Source of the DNA: Pararhodobacter marinus
GTDB lineage: Bacteria > Pseudomonadota > Alphaproteobacteria > Rhodobacterales > Rhodobacteraceae
Length of the DNA: 64,000 bases
Direction: 5' to 3'
NCBI RefSeq assembly: GCF_003122215.1
Contig: NZ_QEYD01000009.1
Location: 1 to 64,000 of the forward strand
Numbering within the stretch: position 1 is the stretch's first letter; every line of letters begins with the position of its first letter. Under the pieces are notes generated by a model. It made no database searches, was not told the origin of the DNA, and worked only from the letters and a program-made list of their open reading frames with translations. A program made the translations under genes and the position numbers. Below are positions 43,121-52,232 of the stretch, one piece after another.

Positions 43121-43827
43121 GCGAGTGGGCACCGAAGAAATTCTGGACCGAGGCCAGCGTGGCCGAGCTGCCCGAGGGCTTTACCGTCCGGCTGGATGGC
43201 CGCCCGGTGAAGACGCCCGCCAAGGCGCCCCTGATCATCCCCACCCGCACGATGGCCGAGCTGGTCGCCGCCGAATGGCACGCGCAGGACGACAAGATCG
43301 TGCCCGACACGATGCCCGCGACCCGCGCTGCCAATGCCGCCATCGACAAGGTGCAGCACCAGTTCGACGAAGTGGCCGAGATCATCACCGCCTATGGCGA
43401 GACCGATCTGCTGTGTTACCGCGCCGACAGCCCGGCCGAGCTGGTCGCGCGGCAGCGCGCGGCGTGGGATCCGCTGCTGGAATGGTCGGCAGGCCGGTTC
43501 GGCGTGCAGTGGAACGTCACCACCGGCGTGATGCCGACCCCGCAACCGCCCGAGACGCTGGCGATCCTGCGCGCGCATGTCGACGGCTACACGCCGTTCC
43601 AGCTGACCGCGTTCCACGATCTGGTGGCGATGTCGGGCTCTCTGGTGATCGGTCTCGCCGCCGCCGGGGGAATCGCCCGGCCCGAGGATCTGTGGGCCGC
43701 CTCGCGAATCGACGAGGACTGGCAGACCGAGCAATGGGGCGAGGATGAAGAGGCCGCGATCCTGACGTCGGGTCGCCGCCGGGCCTTTCACGATGCGGCC
43801 CGTTTTTTCGCCGCCAGCACGCCCTGA
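43117..43827 (+). CDS. ATP12-family F1-ATPase assembly chaperone
   Basis: A 236-residue protein of the ATP12 family, which in mitochondria protects the F1 alpha subunit during assembly. Recognisable parts are KFWTEASVAELPEGFTVRLD, GRPVKTPAKAPLIIPT and ITAYGETDLLCYRAD. The family is typical of alphaproteobacteria and eukaryotes. It is last in the crcB-rluC-HAD-ATP12 string, overlapping the HAD gene by 4 bases, and is followed by a hairpin. Confidence 0.92.
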   Translation: MSEWAPKKFWTEASVAELPEGFTVRLDGRPVKTPAKAPLIIPTRTMAELVAAEWHAQDDKIVPDTMPATRAANAAIDKVQHQFDEVAEIITAYGETDLLCYRADSPAELVARQRAAWDPLLEWSAGRFGVQWNVTTGVMPTPQPPETLAILRAHVDGYTPFQLTAFHDLVAMSGSLVIGLAAAGGIARPEDLWAASRIDEDWQTEQWGEDEEAAILTSGRRRAFHDAARFFAASTP

Positions 43828-43850
43828 TGCATCGCCGCCTTGTTGCCTGA

Positions 43851-43874
43851 AAACGCGCCGGATGCCGGGCGTTT
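43851..43874 (+). terminator. Probable terminator after the crcB-ATP12 operon
   Basis: A stem AAACGC-g-CCGG/CCGGGCGTTT with an ATG loop lies 23 bp after the ATP12 stop. The 3' arm ends in TTT but no longer T-run follows, so efficiency is uncertain. The remaining 199 bp before bztA contains TTGACG near 43913 and an AT-rich patch but no convincing -10. Confidence 0.55.
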
Positions 43875-44073
43875 GCCGCCTGCTTGGGCAGTCAGGCGGG
43901 AAATGATTGACTTGACGGCCAATAATAATCGGCACAAATTCGCTTACGCAGCATCATAAAGGTGCGCCGCATTGCCACTGCAATGCCGAGCCGGGACCAA
44001 CCCGGCAGCGATTGGCCCCGCAGTGGGCCGAACTGACCGCCGCCAAGCGCGGTGTAAACAGGAAGAGGTAAAG

Positions 44074-45090
44074 ATGAAAAAATCGGTATTTCTGGGGACG
44101 CTTGCCGCAGCGGCTCTTGCCGGGGGCTTCGCGTCGGCCACGACGCTCGAAGACGTCCAGGCCGCCGGCACGCTGAACTGCGGTGTGTCGACCGGGGTTA
44201 ACGGCTTCTCGGCTCCCGACGCCAACGGCGTCTGGCAGGGCTTCGACGTTGCCGTCTGCCGCGCTGTCGCCGCCGCCGTTCTGGGCGACCCGATGGCCGT
44301 GAATTTCGTCCCGACCACCGGCCAGACCCGCTTCACCGCGCTGGCCTCGGGCGAAATCGACCTGCTGGCGCGCAACACCACCTGGACCTTCTCGCGCGAT
44401 GTGGACCTCGGCTTCACCTTCGTCGGCGTGAACTACTACGACGGTCAGGGCTTCATGGTCCCGCGTGAGCTGGGCGTGTCCTCGGCCACCGAGCTCGATG
44501 GCGCCACCGTCTGCATCCAGACCGGCACCACCACCGAGCTGAACCTCGCGGATTACTTCCGCGTCAACAACATGAGCTACGAGCCGGTGCCGATCGAAAC
44601 CAACGCCGAGGCGCAGCAGCAATACCTTGCCGGCGCCTGCGACGTGTACACCACCGACGCGTCGGGCCTCGCGGCCACCCGCGCCTCGTTCGAGACCCCG
44701 GGCGATCACGTCATCCTGCCCGAGATCATCTCGAAAGAGCCGCTCGGTCCGCTCGTCCGTCAGGGCGACGATCAATGGGCCGACATCAACCGCTGGGTGC
44801 TGAACGCGCTGATCGCGGCGGAAGAGCTGGGTGTCACCTCGGCCAATCTCGAGCAGATGGCTGCCGGCACCGACAACCCGGAGATCAACCGCCTGCTGGG
44901 CACCGAGGGTGATCTGGGCGCGATGCTGGGCCTGTCGGCCGACTTCGCCCGCAACGCGATCGCCGCAGGTGGCAACTACGGCGAGATCTTCGCCGCAACC
45001 ATCGGTGAAGCCACGCCGATCGGTCTGGCGCGCGGTCTGAACGCGCAGTGGACGCAGGGCGGCCTGATCTACGCACCGCCCTTCCGCTAA
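44074..45090 (+). CDS. bztA: Glutamate/glutamine/aspartate/asparagine-binding protein BztA (AapJ)
   Basis: A 338-residue periplasmic binding protein with a signal peptide ending near FASA (residue 22). It belongs to the general L-amino-acid type of family 3 binding proteins: TLNCGVSTGVNGFSAPDANG, FDVAVCRAVAAAVLGD and LARNTTWTFSRDVDLGFTFV are characteristic. It delivers acidic amino acids and their amides to BztBC. AGGAAGAGG precedes ATG 44074. A hairpin separates it from bztB and probably raises its relative expression. Confidence 0.95.
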   Translation: MKKSVFLGTLAAAALAGGFASATTLEDVQAAGTLNCGVSTGVNGFSAPDANGVWQGFDVAVCRAVAAAVLGDPMAVNFVPTTGQTRFTALASGEIDLLARNTTWTFSRDVDLGFTFVGVNYYDGQGFMVPRELGVSSATELDGATVCIQTGTTTELNLADYFRVNNMSYEPVPIETNAEAQQQYLAGACDVYTTDASGLAATRASFETPGDHVILPEIISKEPLGPLVRQGDDQWADINRWVLNALIAAEELGVTSANLEQMAAGTDNPEINRLLGTEGDLGAMLGLSADFARNAIAAGGNYGEIFAATIGEATPIGLARGLNAQWTQGGLIYAPPFR

Positions 45091-45102
45091 GGGCAAGACA
45101 AG

Positions 45103-45134
45103 CGGCGCGCGGTGGGACCATCGCGCGCCGTTTT
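45103..45134 (+). terminator. Attenuator/terminator hairpin between bztA and bztB
   Basis: A 9-bp stem CGGCGCGCG/CGCGCGCCG with a 10-base loop is followed by TTTT, 12 bp after the bztA stop. In binding-protein operons such structures often stabilise the first gene's message or partly terminate, which favours excess binding protein. Confidence 0.75.
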
Positions 45135-45224
45135 CCTATCCAGACAACGCATAACCGTACCACCCGCAGCCGGCTGACCGGCGCGAGGCATAACAAAAGC
45201 GGTACGGATGCAGGGAGACAATTT

Positions 45225-46475
45225 ATGGCAATGGACAGCGGGGCCCCACAGAGGTCCTTCACTCTGGGTATGTTGCTGTACGACACGCGCTACCGGTCGT
45301 ACACGATCCAGATCTTCGCCCTGATCCTGCTGATGCTGGGCGCCGCCTGGCTGGTGGACAACACGATCCGCAACCTCGCAGCCCTCGGTAAGGACTTCTC
45401 GTTCGATTTCCTCTGGAGCACCTCGGGTTACGACATCTCGCAGCGCCCGATCGAATATGACAGCACCTATACCCATGGCCGCGCGGCCATCGTGGGCCTG
45501 CTGAACACGCTGATCCTTGCGGTCATGGCCTGCGTCACGGCGACGGTGATCGGTGTCATCGCCGGGGTCCTGCGGCTGTCGAAGAACTGGATCGTCGCCA
45601 AGCTGATGACGGTCTATATCGAGACCTTCCGCAACGTCCCGGTGCTGATCTGGATCATCGTCGTCTCGGCGGTGATGTCGGAATCGATGCCGGCACCCAG
45701 CGCTTTCCGCGGCGACACGCCGGACGCCTCGATGCTGTTCGACTCCATCGCCATCACCAATCGCGGCGTCTATGTTCCCGGTCCGCTCTTTGACAACAGC
45801 CTCGGGACGGTCAGCGTCCTGGGCGTGCAGCCGTCGCTCGACATCATCGCGGTGATCGTCGTTCTGGCGCTGTCGATCTGGGCCAATGTCCGGCTGGTGC
45901 GCCACGCGGCCAAGGTCCAGAACGCCACCGGCATCCGTCCCAAGACCTGGTGGAAGTCGATCCTGATCCTGCTGGCGCCGATCACCATCCTGCTGTTCGC
46001 GCTGGGCTTTCATCTGGATTACCCCGAACTGCGCGGCTTCAATTTCCAGGGCGGGATCCAGATGCGCAACTCGCTTCTGGCGATGTGGCTGGGCCTGTCG
46101 ATCTATACCGCCGCCTTCATCGCCGAAATCGTTCGCGCCGGTATCCTGGCCATCAACAAGGGCCAGACCGAAGCCGCCTATGCGCTGGGTGTGCAGCCCA
46201 GCAAGACGATGCGGCTGGTGATCCTGCCGCAGGCGCTGCGCGTCATCGTTCCGCCGCTGATCTCGCAATATCTCAACATCACCAAGAACACCTCGCTGGG
46301 TCTGGCGGTGGGCTACATGGACCTGCGCTCGACGCTGGGCGGCATCACCATCAACCAGACCGGACGCGAGCTGGAAGGGATGTTGCTGATGATGCTCATC
46401 TACCTGCTCGTGAGCCTCGCGATCTCGGGGGTGATGAACGTCTACAACAACCGTGTCAGACTGAAGGAGCGGTGA
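45225..46475 (+). CDS. bztB: Amino-acid ABC transporter permease BztB (AapQ)
   Basis: A 416-residue inner-membrane permease, longer than typical His/Glu permeases because of the large N-terminal part that is characteristic of BztB/AapQ. It has about eight membrane helices. The EAA loop that contacts the ATPase reads AAYALGVQPSKTMRLVILPQ. The start MAMDSGAPQRS has CAGGGAG upstream. The bztC start follows the stop by one base. Confidence 0.95.
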   Translation: MAMDSGAPQRSFTLGMLLYDTRYRSYTIQIFALILLMLGAAWLVDNTIRNLAALGKDFSFDFLWSTSGYDISQRPIEYDSTYTHGRAAIVGLLNTLILAVMACVTATVIGVIAGVLRLSKNWIVAKLMTVYIETFRNVPVLIWIIVVSAVMSESMPAPSAFRGDTPDASMLFDSIAITNRGVYVPGPLFDNSLGTVSVLGVQPSLDIIAVIVVLALSIWANVRLVRHAAKVQNATGIRPKTWWKSILILLAPITILLFALGFHLDYPELRGFNFQGGIQMRNSLLAMWLGLSIYTAAFIAEIVRAGILAINKGQTEAAYALGVQPSKTMRLVILPQALRVIVPPLISQYLNITKNTSLGLAVGYMDLRSTLGGITINQTGRELEGMLLMMLIYLLVSLAISGVMNVYNNRVRLKER

Positions 46476-46476
46476 G

Positions 46477-47775
46477 ATGAGCGATACCCATGCCCAAACC
46501 GTCCCTTTCGTGCGCGACACGATGCTGCCCGAGGCCGAACCCCCGGCCAGCGAAATGGGCGCGGTGAAATGGATCCGCGAGAACCTGTTCAACGGATGGG
46601 TCAGCGCGGTGCTGACCGTGCTGTCGATCGCCGTCGTCGCGTTCCTGGTCTATGAACTGTTCCCGTGGTTCGCCAATTCGGTCTGGAACGCCAACTCGCT
46701 GACCGAATGCCGCCAGATCCTCGACGGCGCGACCGGCGCCTGCTGGGCGGTGATCCGGGTCAACTGGCTGCAGCTGATCTTCGGCTTCTACCCGCCGGAC
46801 CTGTACTGGCGTCCGATCCTGGCCTTTGTCCTGCTGATCGTCGCGGTTGCCCCCGTGCTGTTCCCGGCGGCGCCCAAGAACCTGCTGTATTTCTCGGCCG
46901 TCTACCCGTTCCTTGCGGTGTGGCTGCTGTGGGGCGGCACGATCTGGGGCGTGCTGGTCGCGGCGATGGGCTTCGGCGTGGGCTATCTGGCCCTGCGCCT
47001 TCTGGGGTCCTTCGGCACGCTGATCCAGACCGGGGGCGCGGTGATCGCCGCGCTGGTCTGGTGGATCCTGCTGGCCGCGCCGATCATCGATGTGCTGTCG
47101 GCGGCGCTTCCCATCGGCATCGAAGCGGTGCCGTCGCGGGAATTCGGCGGCTTCATGATCTCGATCATCATCGGCGTCGCGGGCATCGCCCTGTCGCTGC
47201 CGCTGGGGATCCTGCTGGCGCTGGGACGGCAATCGAACATGCCGCTGATCAAGGGCGTCTCGGTCGTCTTCATCGAGTTCATCCGCGGCGTGCCGTTGAT
47301 CACCCTGCTGTTCACGGCCTCGCTGCTGCTGAACTATTTCCTGCCGCCGGGTACGAATTTCGACCTGATCCTGCGCGTGATCATCATGGTGACGCTGTTC
47401 GCCACCGCCTACATGGCCGAGGTGATCCGGGGCGGGCTCGCCGCGCTGCCGCGCGGACAGTATGAGGGCGCCGACGCGCTGGGCCTCGATTACTGGAAGG
47501 CGCAGCGGCTCATCATCATGCCGCAGGCGCTGAAAATCTCCATCCCGGGCATCGTCAACACCTTCATCGGCCTGTTCAAGGACACCACGCTGGTCGTGTT
47601 CATCGGCCTTCTCGACCCGATCGGCCGGGCCAGCGCGATCCGCGCCACCTCGGACTGGCAGGGGATCTACTGGGAGCTGTTCATCTTCATCGGTGCCGTC
47701 TTCTGGGTCTTCTGCTTCGGCATGTCGCGCTATTCGATGTATCTCGAGCGCCGCCTTCAGACCGACCATCGCTAA
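46477..47775 (+). CDS. bztC: Amino-acid ABC transporter permease BztC (AapM)
   Basis: A 432-residue permease, partner of BztB. Several N-terminal helices and a cysteine-containing loop (ECRQILDGATGACWAVIRVN) precede the standard permease domain. The EAA loop reads GADALGLDYWKAQRLIIMPQ. It is co-directional and almost contiguous with bztB, with AAGGAG inside the end of bztB as ribosome site. Confidence 0.95.
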   Translation: MSDTHAQTVPFVRDTMLPEAEPPASEMGAVKWIRENLFNGWVSAVLTVLSIAVVAFLVYELFPWFANSVWNANSLTECRQILDGATGACWAVIRVNWLQLIFGFYPPDLYWRPILAFVLLIVAVAPVLFPAAPKNLLYFSAVYPFLAVWLLWGGTIWGVLVAAMGFGVGYLALRLLGSFGTLIQTGGAVIAALVWWILLAAPIIDVLSAALPIGIEAVPSREFGGFMISIIIGVAGIALSLPLGILLALGRQSNMPLIKGVSVVFIEFIRGVPLITLLFTASLLLNYFLPPGTNFDLILRVIIMVTLFATAYMAEVIRGGLAALPRGQYEGADALGLDYWKAQRLIIMPQALKISIPGIVNTFIGLFKDTTLVVFIGLLDPIGRASAIRATSDWQGIYWELFIFIGAVFWVFCFGMSRYSMYLERRLQTDHR

Positions 47776-47787
47776 GGAGTTCCTGTC

Positions 47788-48573
47788 ATGGAAACCACGA
47801 ATACCGCTGTCAATCGCAGCCAGATGACGGTCTCGGACGAGGTCGCGATCCAGATCACCAACATGAACAAGTGGTACGGCGCCTTCCATGTGCTGCGCGA
47901 CATCGACATGACGGTGCACCGGGGCGAACGCATCGTCATCTGCGGGCCCTCGGGATCGGGCAAATCGACGCTGATCCGCTGTATCAACCGGCTCGAGGAA
48001 CACCAGAAGGGCCAGATCATCGTCGACGGGACCGAGCTGTCCTCGGACCTGAAGAACATCGACAAGGTGCGCTCCGAGGTCGGGATGGTGTTCCAGCACT
48101 TCAACCTGTTCCCGCATCTGACGATCCTGGAAAACTGCACGCTGGCGCCGATCTGGGTGCGCAAGGTCCCCAAGCGCGAAGCCGAGGAAACGGCGATGCA
48201 CTTTCTGGAAAAGGTGAAGATCCCCGAACAGGCGCATAAATATCCCGGCCAGCTTTCGGGCGGTCAGCAACAGCGCGTGGCGATCGCCCGCTCGCTGTGC
48301 ATGAAGCCGCGGATCATGCTGTTCGACGAACCGACATCGGCGCTTGACCCCGAGATGATCAAGGAAGTGCTGGATACGATGATCCAGCTTGCCGAAGAGG
48401 GGATGACGATGCTGTGCGTGACCCACGAAATGGGCTTCGCGCAGGCGGTGGCGAACCGGGTGATCTTCATGGATCAGGGCCAGATCGTCGAGCAGAACGA
48501 ACCTTACGAGTTCTTCAACAACCCGCAATCGGATCGCACCAAGCTGTTCCTGAGCCAGATCCTGGGCCACTGA
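47788..48573 (+). CDS. bztD: Amino-acid ABC transporter ATP-binding protein BztD (AapP)
   Basis: A 261-residue ABC ATPase. Walker A GPSGSGKS is at 53-60, the signature LSGGQ at 156-160, Walker B IMLFDE at 176-181 and the switch histidine lies in VTHEMG. It energises the BztBC permease for glutamate, glutamine, aspartate and asparagine uptake. AAGGAG precedes the ATG. It is the last gene of bztABCD. Confidence 0.96.
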   Translation: METTNTAVNRSQMTVSDEVAIQITNMNKWYGAFHVLRDIDMTVHRGERIVICGPSGSGKSTLIRCINRLEEHQKGQIIVDGTELSSDLKNIDKVRSEVGMVFQHFNLFPHLTILENCTLAPIWVRKVPKREAEETAMHFLEKVKIPEQAHKYPGQLSGGQQQRVAIARSLCMKPRIMLFDEPTSALDPEMIKEVLDTMIQLAEEGMTMLCVTHEMGFAQAVANRVIFMDQGQIVEQNEPYEFFNNPQSDRTKLFLSQILGH

Positions 48574-48597
48574 TCCGGAGTTTTTGACGGGCCGGAG

Positions 48598-48622
48598 AGA
48601 GGGGGGCTGTCTGCCCCCCTCT
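48598..48622 (+). terminator. GC-rich hairpin after bztD
   Basis: A 10-bp perfect stem AGAGGGGGGC/GCCCCCCTCT with a 5-base loop lies 24 bp after bztD. The T-run is almost absent (TTGG). It may act with the stronger hairpin at 48682. Confidence 0.5.
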
Positions 48623-48681
48623 TGGCCTGCGGCCAATTCACCCCCCGAGGATATTTGCGGCGTAAAGATGCGGCAGAGATG

Positions 48682-48719
48682 AACAAAGCCTTACCGGCAA
48701 TCGGCAAGGCTTTGTTTTT
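48682..48719. terminator. Intrinsic terminator between bztD and sixA
   Basis: An 11-bp stem AACAAAGCCTT/AAGGCTTTGTT (48682-48692 and 48706-48716) is followed by TTT on the plus strand. The left arm begins with AACAAA, so it could also work for the convergent sixA operon, which ends at 48765. Confidence 0.8.
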
Positions 48720-48764
48720 CGTCGGGGCGCCGGGATGTCCCAGCGTGGGACATACGGTGGGACC

Positions 48765-49268
48765 TCAGGCGGTCAGCTCGCGCGGGACGATGAAATCGCG
48801 CACCGATCCCTGATGCCAGTCGACCTGTTTCCAGTCGTCGGTTTCAAAGCTGACGACCAGCGTGGCGCCGGTCGGGTAGCGGTGAAACTCGGCATTCGCG
48901 GGCGCCCGCGCGACGATCCGTTCGGCGAATTCCGAGATGCCGGGATTGTGGCCGATCATCATCACCGTCGATCCGGTCGCGTGCCGCAGCACCGCCAGCA
49001 TCACGTCCGCGCTGGCATGGTAGAGCGCAGGTTTCAGGATCAGGCGCGGCTGGGAATCGAGGGAGGCGGCGATGCCCTCCCAGGTTTCGCGGGTGCGCGC
49101 GGCATCCGAGCACAGGACCTCGTCGGGGATATCCCCGCGCGAGGCGAGCCACTGGCCCAGATCCGCCGCCGCCGCCTGTCCGCGCGCATTGAGCGGGCGA
49201 TCCTTGTCGGCCATGGTCGGGTCGTCCCAGCTGGACTTGGCGTGGCGGGTCAGGATCAGACGCTTCAT
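48765..49268 (-). CDS. SixA-type histidine phosphatase
   Basis: A 167-residue protein of the phosphoglycerate-mutase-like histidine phosphatase superfamily. The catalytic RHG-like motif is LILTRHAKSSW with His9, and the second histidine lies in MIGHNPGISEF. Length and motifs fit SixA, which dephosphorylates phosphohistidine proteins in enterobacteria. The target here is unknown. The start ATG overlaps the stop of the upstream iron-sulfur gene, so translation is coupled. Last gene of the yidC operon. Confidence 0.85.
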   Translation of the reverse strand: MKRLILTRHAKSSWDDPTMADKDRPLNARGQAAAADLGQWLASRGDIPDEVLCSDAARTRETWEGIAASLDSQPRLILKPALYHASADVMLAVLRHATGSTVMMIGHNPGISEFAERIVARAPANAEFHRYPTGATLVVSFETDDWKQVDWHQGSVRDFIVPRELTA

Positions 49269-49924
49269 CATCGGTGGAACCTGCTCATGTGATAGGCGGA
49301 TTGGGCGTCCAGTCTTGCATGGCTTTTCGAGACGGGGCAAGCGCGGCGCGCGGCGCAGCCCCGCGACAGGCAGTCGCCGCCCTCGGGCCGGTCGAGGAAA
49401 GCATGGCAGCGCGGCACGTCGTATTCCCTGGCCGAGAGCGCATCGACCGGGCAGGCGGTGACGCAGGGTCGCGTCGCGCAATTGTCGCAGGGATTTGCCG
49501 CGGGGGGCAGGGCGACGTCGAAAGGCAGCGCCAGAGCGCCGCGAAACGACACCCACAGGCCCTGTTGCGCATGGACCAGCATGCCGACCGGGCTTTGCCA
49601 CAGATGCCCCGAGGCCAGCGCCCAGCCGAAGAAGGGCGGCCAGGGCGGTCCGTCAGACGGGTAGAGCGCCGCACCGCCGAAACGGGCGGCAAGCGCGCCC
49701 AGAACCCGCGCGGACCAGCGGTCGACGGGATCGGGCGTGCCGTCCTGCCATTCCGGCGCGGCGGTGAGCCGGTCCCAGAAGGCGCGCCCGCCCTGCGGTC
49801 CTATCAGCACCAGAGCGCGGCTGCCCGGCGGGCAGAAGATCGGGTCGGGCGCGGTGGCGGCCAGCGCCACCAGCCCGGACGCGTCCAGAGCGGCGAAAAG
49901 CGCGGTGGTCTCAGGCCTCGGCAT
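49268..49924 (-). CDS. [4Fe-4S] ferredoxin-like protein, 218 aa
   Basis: A 218-residue protein with an alpha/beta N-terminal part (residues 1-140) and a cysteine cluster [16 protein letters not shown] at 144-159 (Cys146, 149, 154, 158) typical of one 4Fe-4S site. Four more cysteines (173, 185, 190, 196) could hold a second cluster. The arrangement recalls the C-terminal ferredoxin part of epoxyqueuosine reductase, but the protein is shorter and its N-terminal domain was not recognised. It overlaps argB by 14 bases and the sixA start by one. Confidence 0.75.
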   Translation of the reverse strand: MPRPETTALFAALDASGLVALAATAPDPIFCPPGSRALVLIGPQGGRAFWDRLTAAPEWQDGTPDPVDRWSARVLGALAARFGGAALYPSDGPPWPPFFGWALASGHLWQSPVGMLVHAQQGLWVSFRGALALPFDVALPPAANPCDNCATRPCVTACPVDALSAREYDVPRCHAFLDRPEGGDCLSRGCAARRACPVSKSHARLDAQSAYHMSRFHR

Positions 49925-50816
49925 CGCCGGAGCGCGGGGTCACGCGCGGCGGCGTGGCGCGGATCATCGAGCCCGCGCCATGCTCGGTGAAGAGCTCGAG
50001 CAGGCAGGCATTGCGCACCCGTCCGTCGAGGATCACCACCGCGCGCACGCCCTCTTCGATCGCCTTGAGCGCCGTCTCGGTCTTGGGGATCATGCCGCCC
50101 GCGATCGAGCCGTCGGCGATCATGCTGCGCACCTGGTCGGGGTGCAGCTCAGTCACGACGTTGCCGTCCTTGTCCTTCACGCCCGACACATCCGTCAGCA
50201 ACAGCAGGCGGTCGGCTTTCAGCGCGCCGGCGATGGCGCCGGCGGCGGTGTCGCCGTTGACGTTGAAGGTTTCCAGCGCGCTCATGCCGGTGGCGACGGG
50301 GGCGACGACGGGGATGATGCCCGCCTTGAACAGGTCGCGCAGCACCTGCACGTTCATCTCGACCGGGCGGCCGACGAAGCCCAGTTCGGGATCGTCGGCC
50401 TCGCAGACCATGAGGTCGTCATCCTTGCCCGACAGGCCCACGGCGCGGCCGCCCTCGTCCATGATCGCCTGCACGATGCGCTTGTTCACAAGGCCCGTGA
50501 GCACCATCTCGACCACTTCGACGGTGGCCTGGTCGGTGACCCGCTTGCCGCGCACGAATTCCGACTTGATGCCCAGTTTCGACAGCATGTCGTTGATCAT
50601 CGGTCCGCCGCCATGCACGACGATCGGGTTCAGCCCCACCTGCCGCATCAGCACGATGTCGCGGGCGAATTCGGCCATGTCCTCGGCATCGCCCATGGCG
50701 TTGCCGCCGAACTTGACGACGACGACGGCGCCCGAGAATCGCTGCAGATAGGGCAGGGCTTCCGACAGGGTGCGGGCGATGGCGGTCCAGTCACGATTCA
50801 TGTTCTGGTTTCTCAT
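49911..50816 (-). CDS. argB: Acetylglutamate kinase
   Basis: A 301-residue amino-acid kinase catalysing the second step of arginine synthesis (N-acetylglutamate to its phosphate). KFGGNAMG and [13 protein letters not shown] are the phosphate-binding glycine loops. The C-terminal [20 protein letters not shown] region is typical of the arginine-sensitive hexameric form. The start at 50816 ([10 protein letters not shown]) lies 4 bp after engB. A second ATG at 50801 is equally possible. Confidence 0.95.
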   Translation of the reverse strand: MRNQNMNRDWTAIARTLSEALPYLQRFSGAVVVVKFGGNAMGDAEDMAEFARDIVLMRQVGLNPIVVHGGGPMINDMLSKLGIKSEFVRGKRVTDQATVEVVEMVLTGLVNKRIVQAIMDEGGRAVGLSGKDDDLMVCEADDPELGFVGRPVEMNVQVLRDLFKAGIIPVVAPVATGMSALETFNVNGDTAAGAIAGALKADRLLLLTDVSGVKDKDGNVVTELHPDQVRSMIADGSIAGGMIPKTETALKAIEEGVRAVVILDGRVRNACLLELFTEHGAGSMIRATPPRVTPRSGDAEA

Positions 50817-50820
50817 GGCG

Positions 50821-51474
50821 TTACTGCATGGTGGCGATGATGGCGCGGAGCGTGGCGATACCCTCGCCCTTTTCCGACGAGGTGACAAGCAGCTCGGGAT
50901 AGGCGGCGGGATGCTTGGCCAGTGCCTTGCGCACCTGGTCGAGCGTCTTGTCGCGCTGCGCGGCGCTGATCTTGTCGGCCTTGGTCAGCACGACCTGAAA
51001 GGTCACCGCGGCCTTGTTGAGAAGGTCGAGGATCTCTTCGTCGACCTTCTTGATGCCGTGGCGCATGTCGATCAGCACGAAGGCCCGGCGCAGGGTGGCG
51101 CGGCCCGACAGGTAGCTTTTCAGAAGCGCCTGCCACTGACGCACCACGGCAACCGGCGCCTCGGCGAATCCATAGCCGGGCAGGTCGACGAGAAAGAGCT
51201 TCTCGCCCACGTCGAAATAGTTGATTTCCTGCGTCCGCCCCGGCGTGTTCGACGTCCGCGCCAGCGCCTTGCGGCCCGTCAGCGCGTTGATCAGGCTGGA
51301 TTTGCCGACATTCGAACGCCCGGCAAAGCAGATCTCCAGCCGGTCGGCGGGCGGCAGGCCGGACATCGCGACCACGCCTTTGACGAAATCGACCGGCCCG
51401 GCGAACAGCTTGCGTCCGGCCTCGGTGTCTTCGGGCGTGGGCTGCGGGGCCTCGGGGAAGGGCAGCATGGTCAT
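50821..51474 (-). CDS. engB: Ribosome biogenesis GTP-binding protein EngB (YihA/YsxC)
   Basis: A 217-residue GTPase needed for 50S assembly. G1 is [10 protein letters not shown] at 51-60, the following [15 protein letters not shown] holds G2, G3 is [10 protein letters not shown] and G4 is LTKAD. The start overlaps the MOSC gene stop by ATGA, and argB begins 4 bp after its stop. Confidence 0.95.
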   Translation of the reverse strand: MTMLPFPEAPQPTPEDTEAGRKLFAGPVDFVKGVVAMSGLPPADRLEICFAGRSNVGKSSLINALTGRKALARTSNTPGRTQEINYFDVGEKLFLVDLPGYGFAEAPVAVVRQWQALLKSYLSGRATLRRAFVLIDMRHGIKKVDEEILDLLNKAAVTFQVVLTKADKISAAQRDKTLDQVRKALAKHPAAYPELLVTSSEKGEGIATLRAIIATMQ

Positions 51475-52232
51475 GTCAGGATCTCCACCGGGTCTCCGAG
51501 AGCGATCTCGCCGCCGTCGAGCACGCTCGCCAGCGCGCCGAGGTCGCGGTGGTGCCAGCCGGTTTCGAGCGCGGCGAGCGTATCGCCGTCGGCTTTGCCG
51601 GTCAGCGGGTCATAGGTCGTGGCGACGCAGCGGGTGATCGGCGCCTCGACGCGCAGGCGGGTCTGACCGATGCGCAGCTCGCGCCCGACAAGGTCGAATT
51701 CCTGCCACGGCGCCAGCCCGTCGAGCCACAGGTTGCCCCGGAAGCGGTGGATCGACAGGTCCATGCCCATCCGCTCGGACAGCGCCCGCAGCGAGGCGAG
51801 GTTCATCAGCGACACGCGTCCGCCGGGCCGGTCCGTCAGGTCGCCACCGTCACGGCGCGCGACCAGACCGCGCAAAGCCGGACGCGAGTCGGGCCAGAGC
51901 GGACGCAGCCAGTCGACAAGCGCGGGGCCGTCCTCGGGCAGTGTGCCGGTGAACGGGGCAAGGTCGGGATGGCTGAGGGTGATCTGCGCGGTCGTCTCGT
52001 CGAACGCGGCACGGATCGCCATCAACCGGCCCTCGGCCGCGCCCCGGGCGAAACTGCGCTTTGGCTGCCAGCCTTCGGGCGCGCCTTCGAACTTGGCGGC
52101 TTGGGTCGCGACGGCGAAGATCCGGTCGAACGGGAGCGGGCGGCCCTGAGACAGGACCGCCCTTTCCAGCATCTGCCAGCCCAGCGATTTCACCGGGTGG
52201 CGGACGATATGCACCAGCCGCGCGTCGCTCAC
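51471..52232 (-). CDS. MOSC domain-containing protein
   Basis: A 253-residue protein with an N-terminal beta-barrel MOSC_N-like region (LVHIVRHPVKSLGWQ) and a C-terminal MOSC domain. The conserved cysteine lies in PITRCVATTYDPLTG. MOSC proteins carry out molybdenum-cofactor sulfuration or N-hydroxylated substrate reduction. The start is taken as a GTG at 52232 overlapping the yidC stop (GTGA), because no ATG occurs near the homologous beginning and the longer frame lies inside yidC. Confidence 0.88.
   Translation of the reverse strand: MSDARLVHIVRHPVKSLGWQMLERAVLSQGRPLPFDRIFAVATQAAKFEGAPEGWQPKRSFARGAAEGRLMAIRAAFDETTAQITLSHPDLAPFTGTLPEDGPALVDWLRPLWPDSRPALRGLVARRDGGDLTDRPGGRVSLMNLASLRALSERMGMDLSIHRFRGNLWLDGLAPWQEFDLVGRELRIGQTRLRVEAPITRCVATTYDPLTGKADGDTLAALETGWHHRDLGALASVLDGGEIALGDPVEILT

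Noticed and set aside
43913-43945. Possible sigma54 promoter before bztA
   Set aside because: GG and GC are spaced by 9 rather than 10 bases and the flanking consensus is poor.
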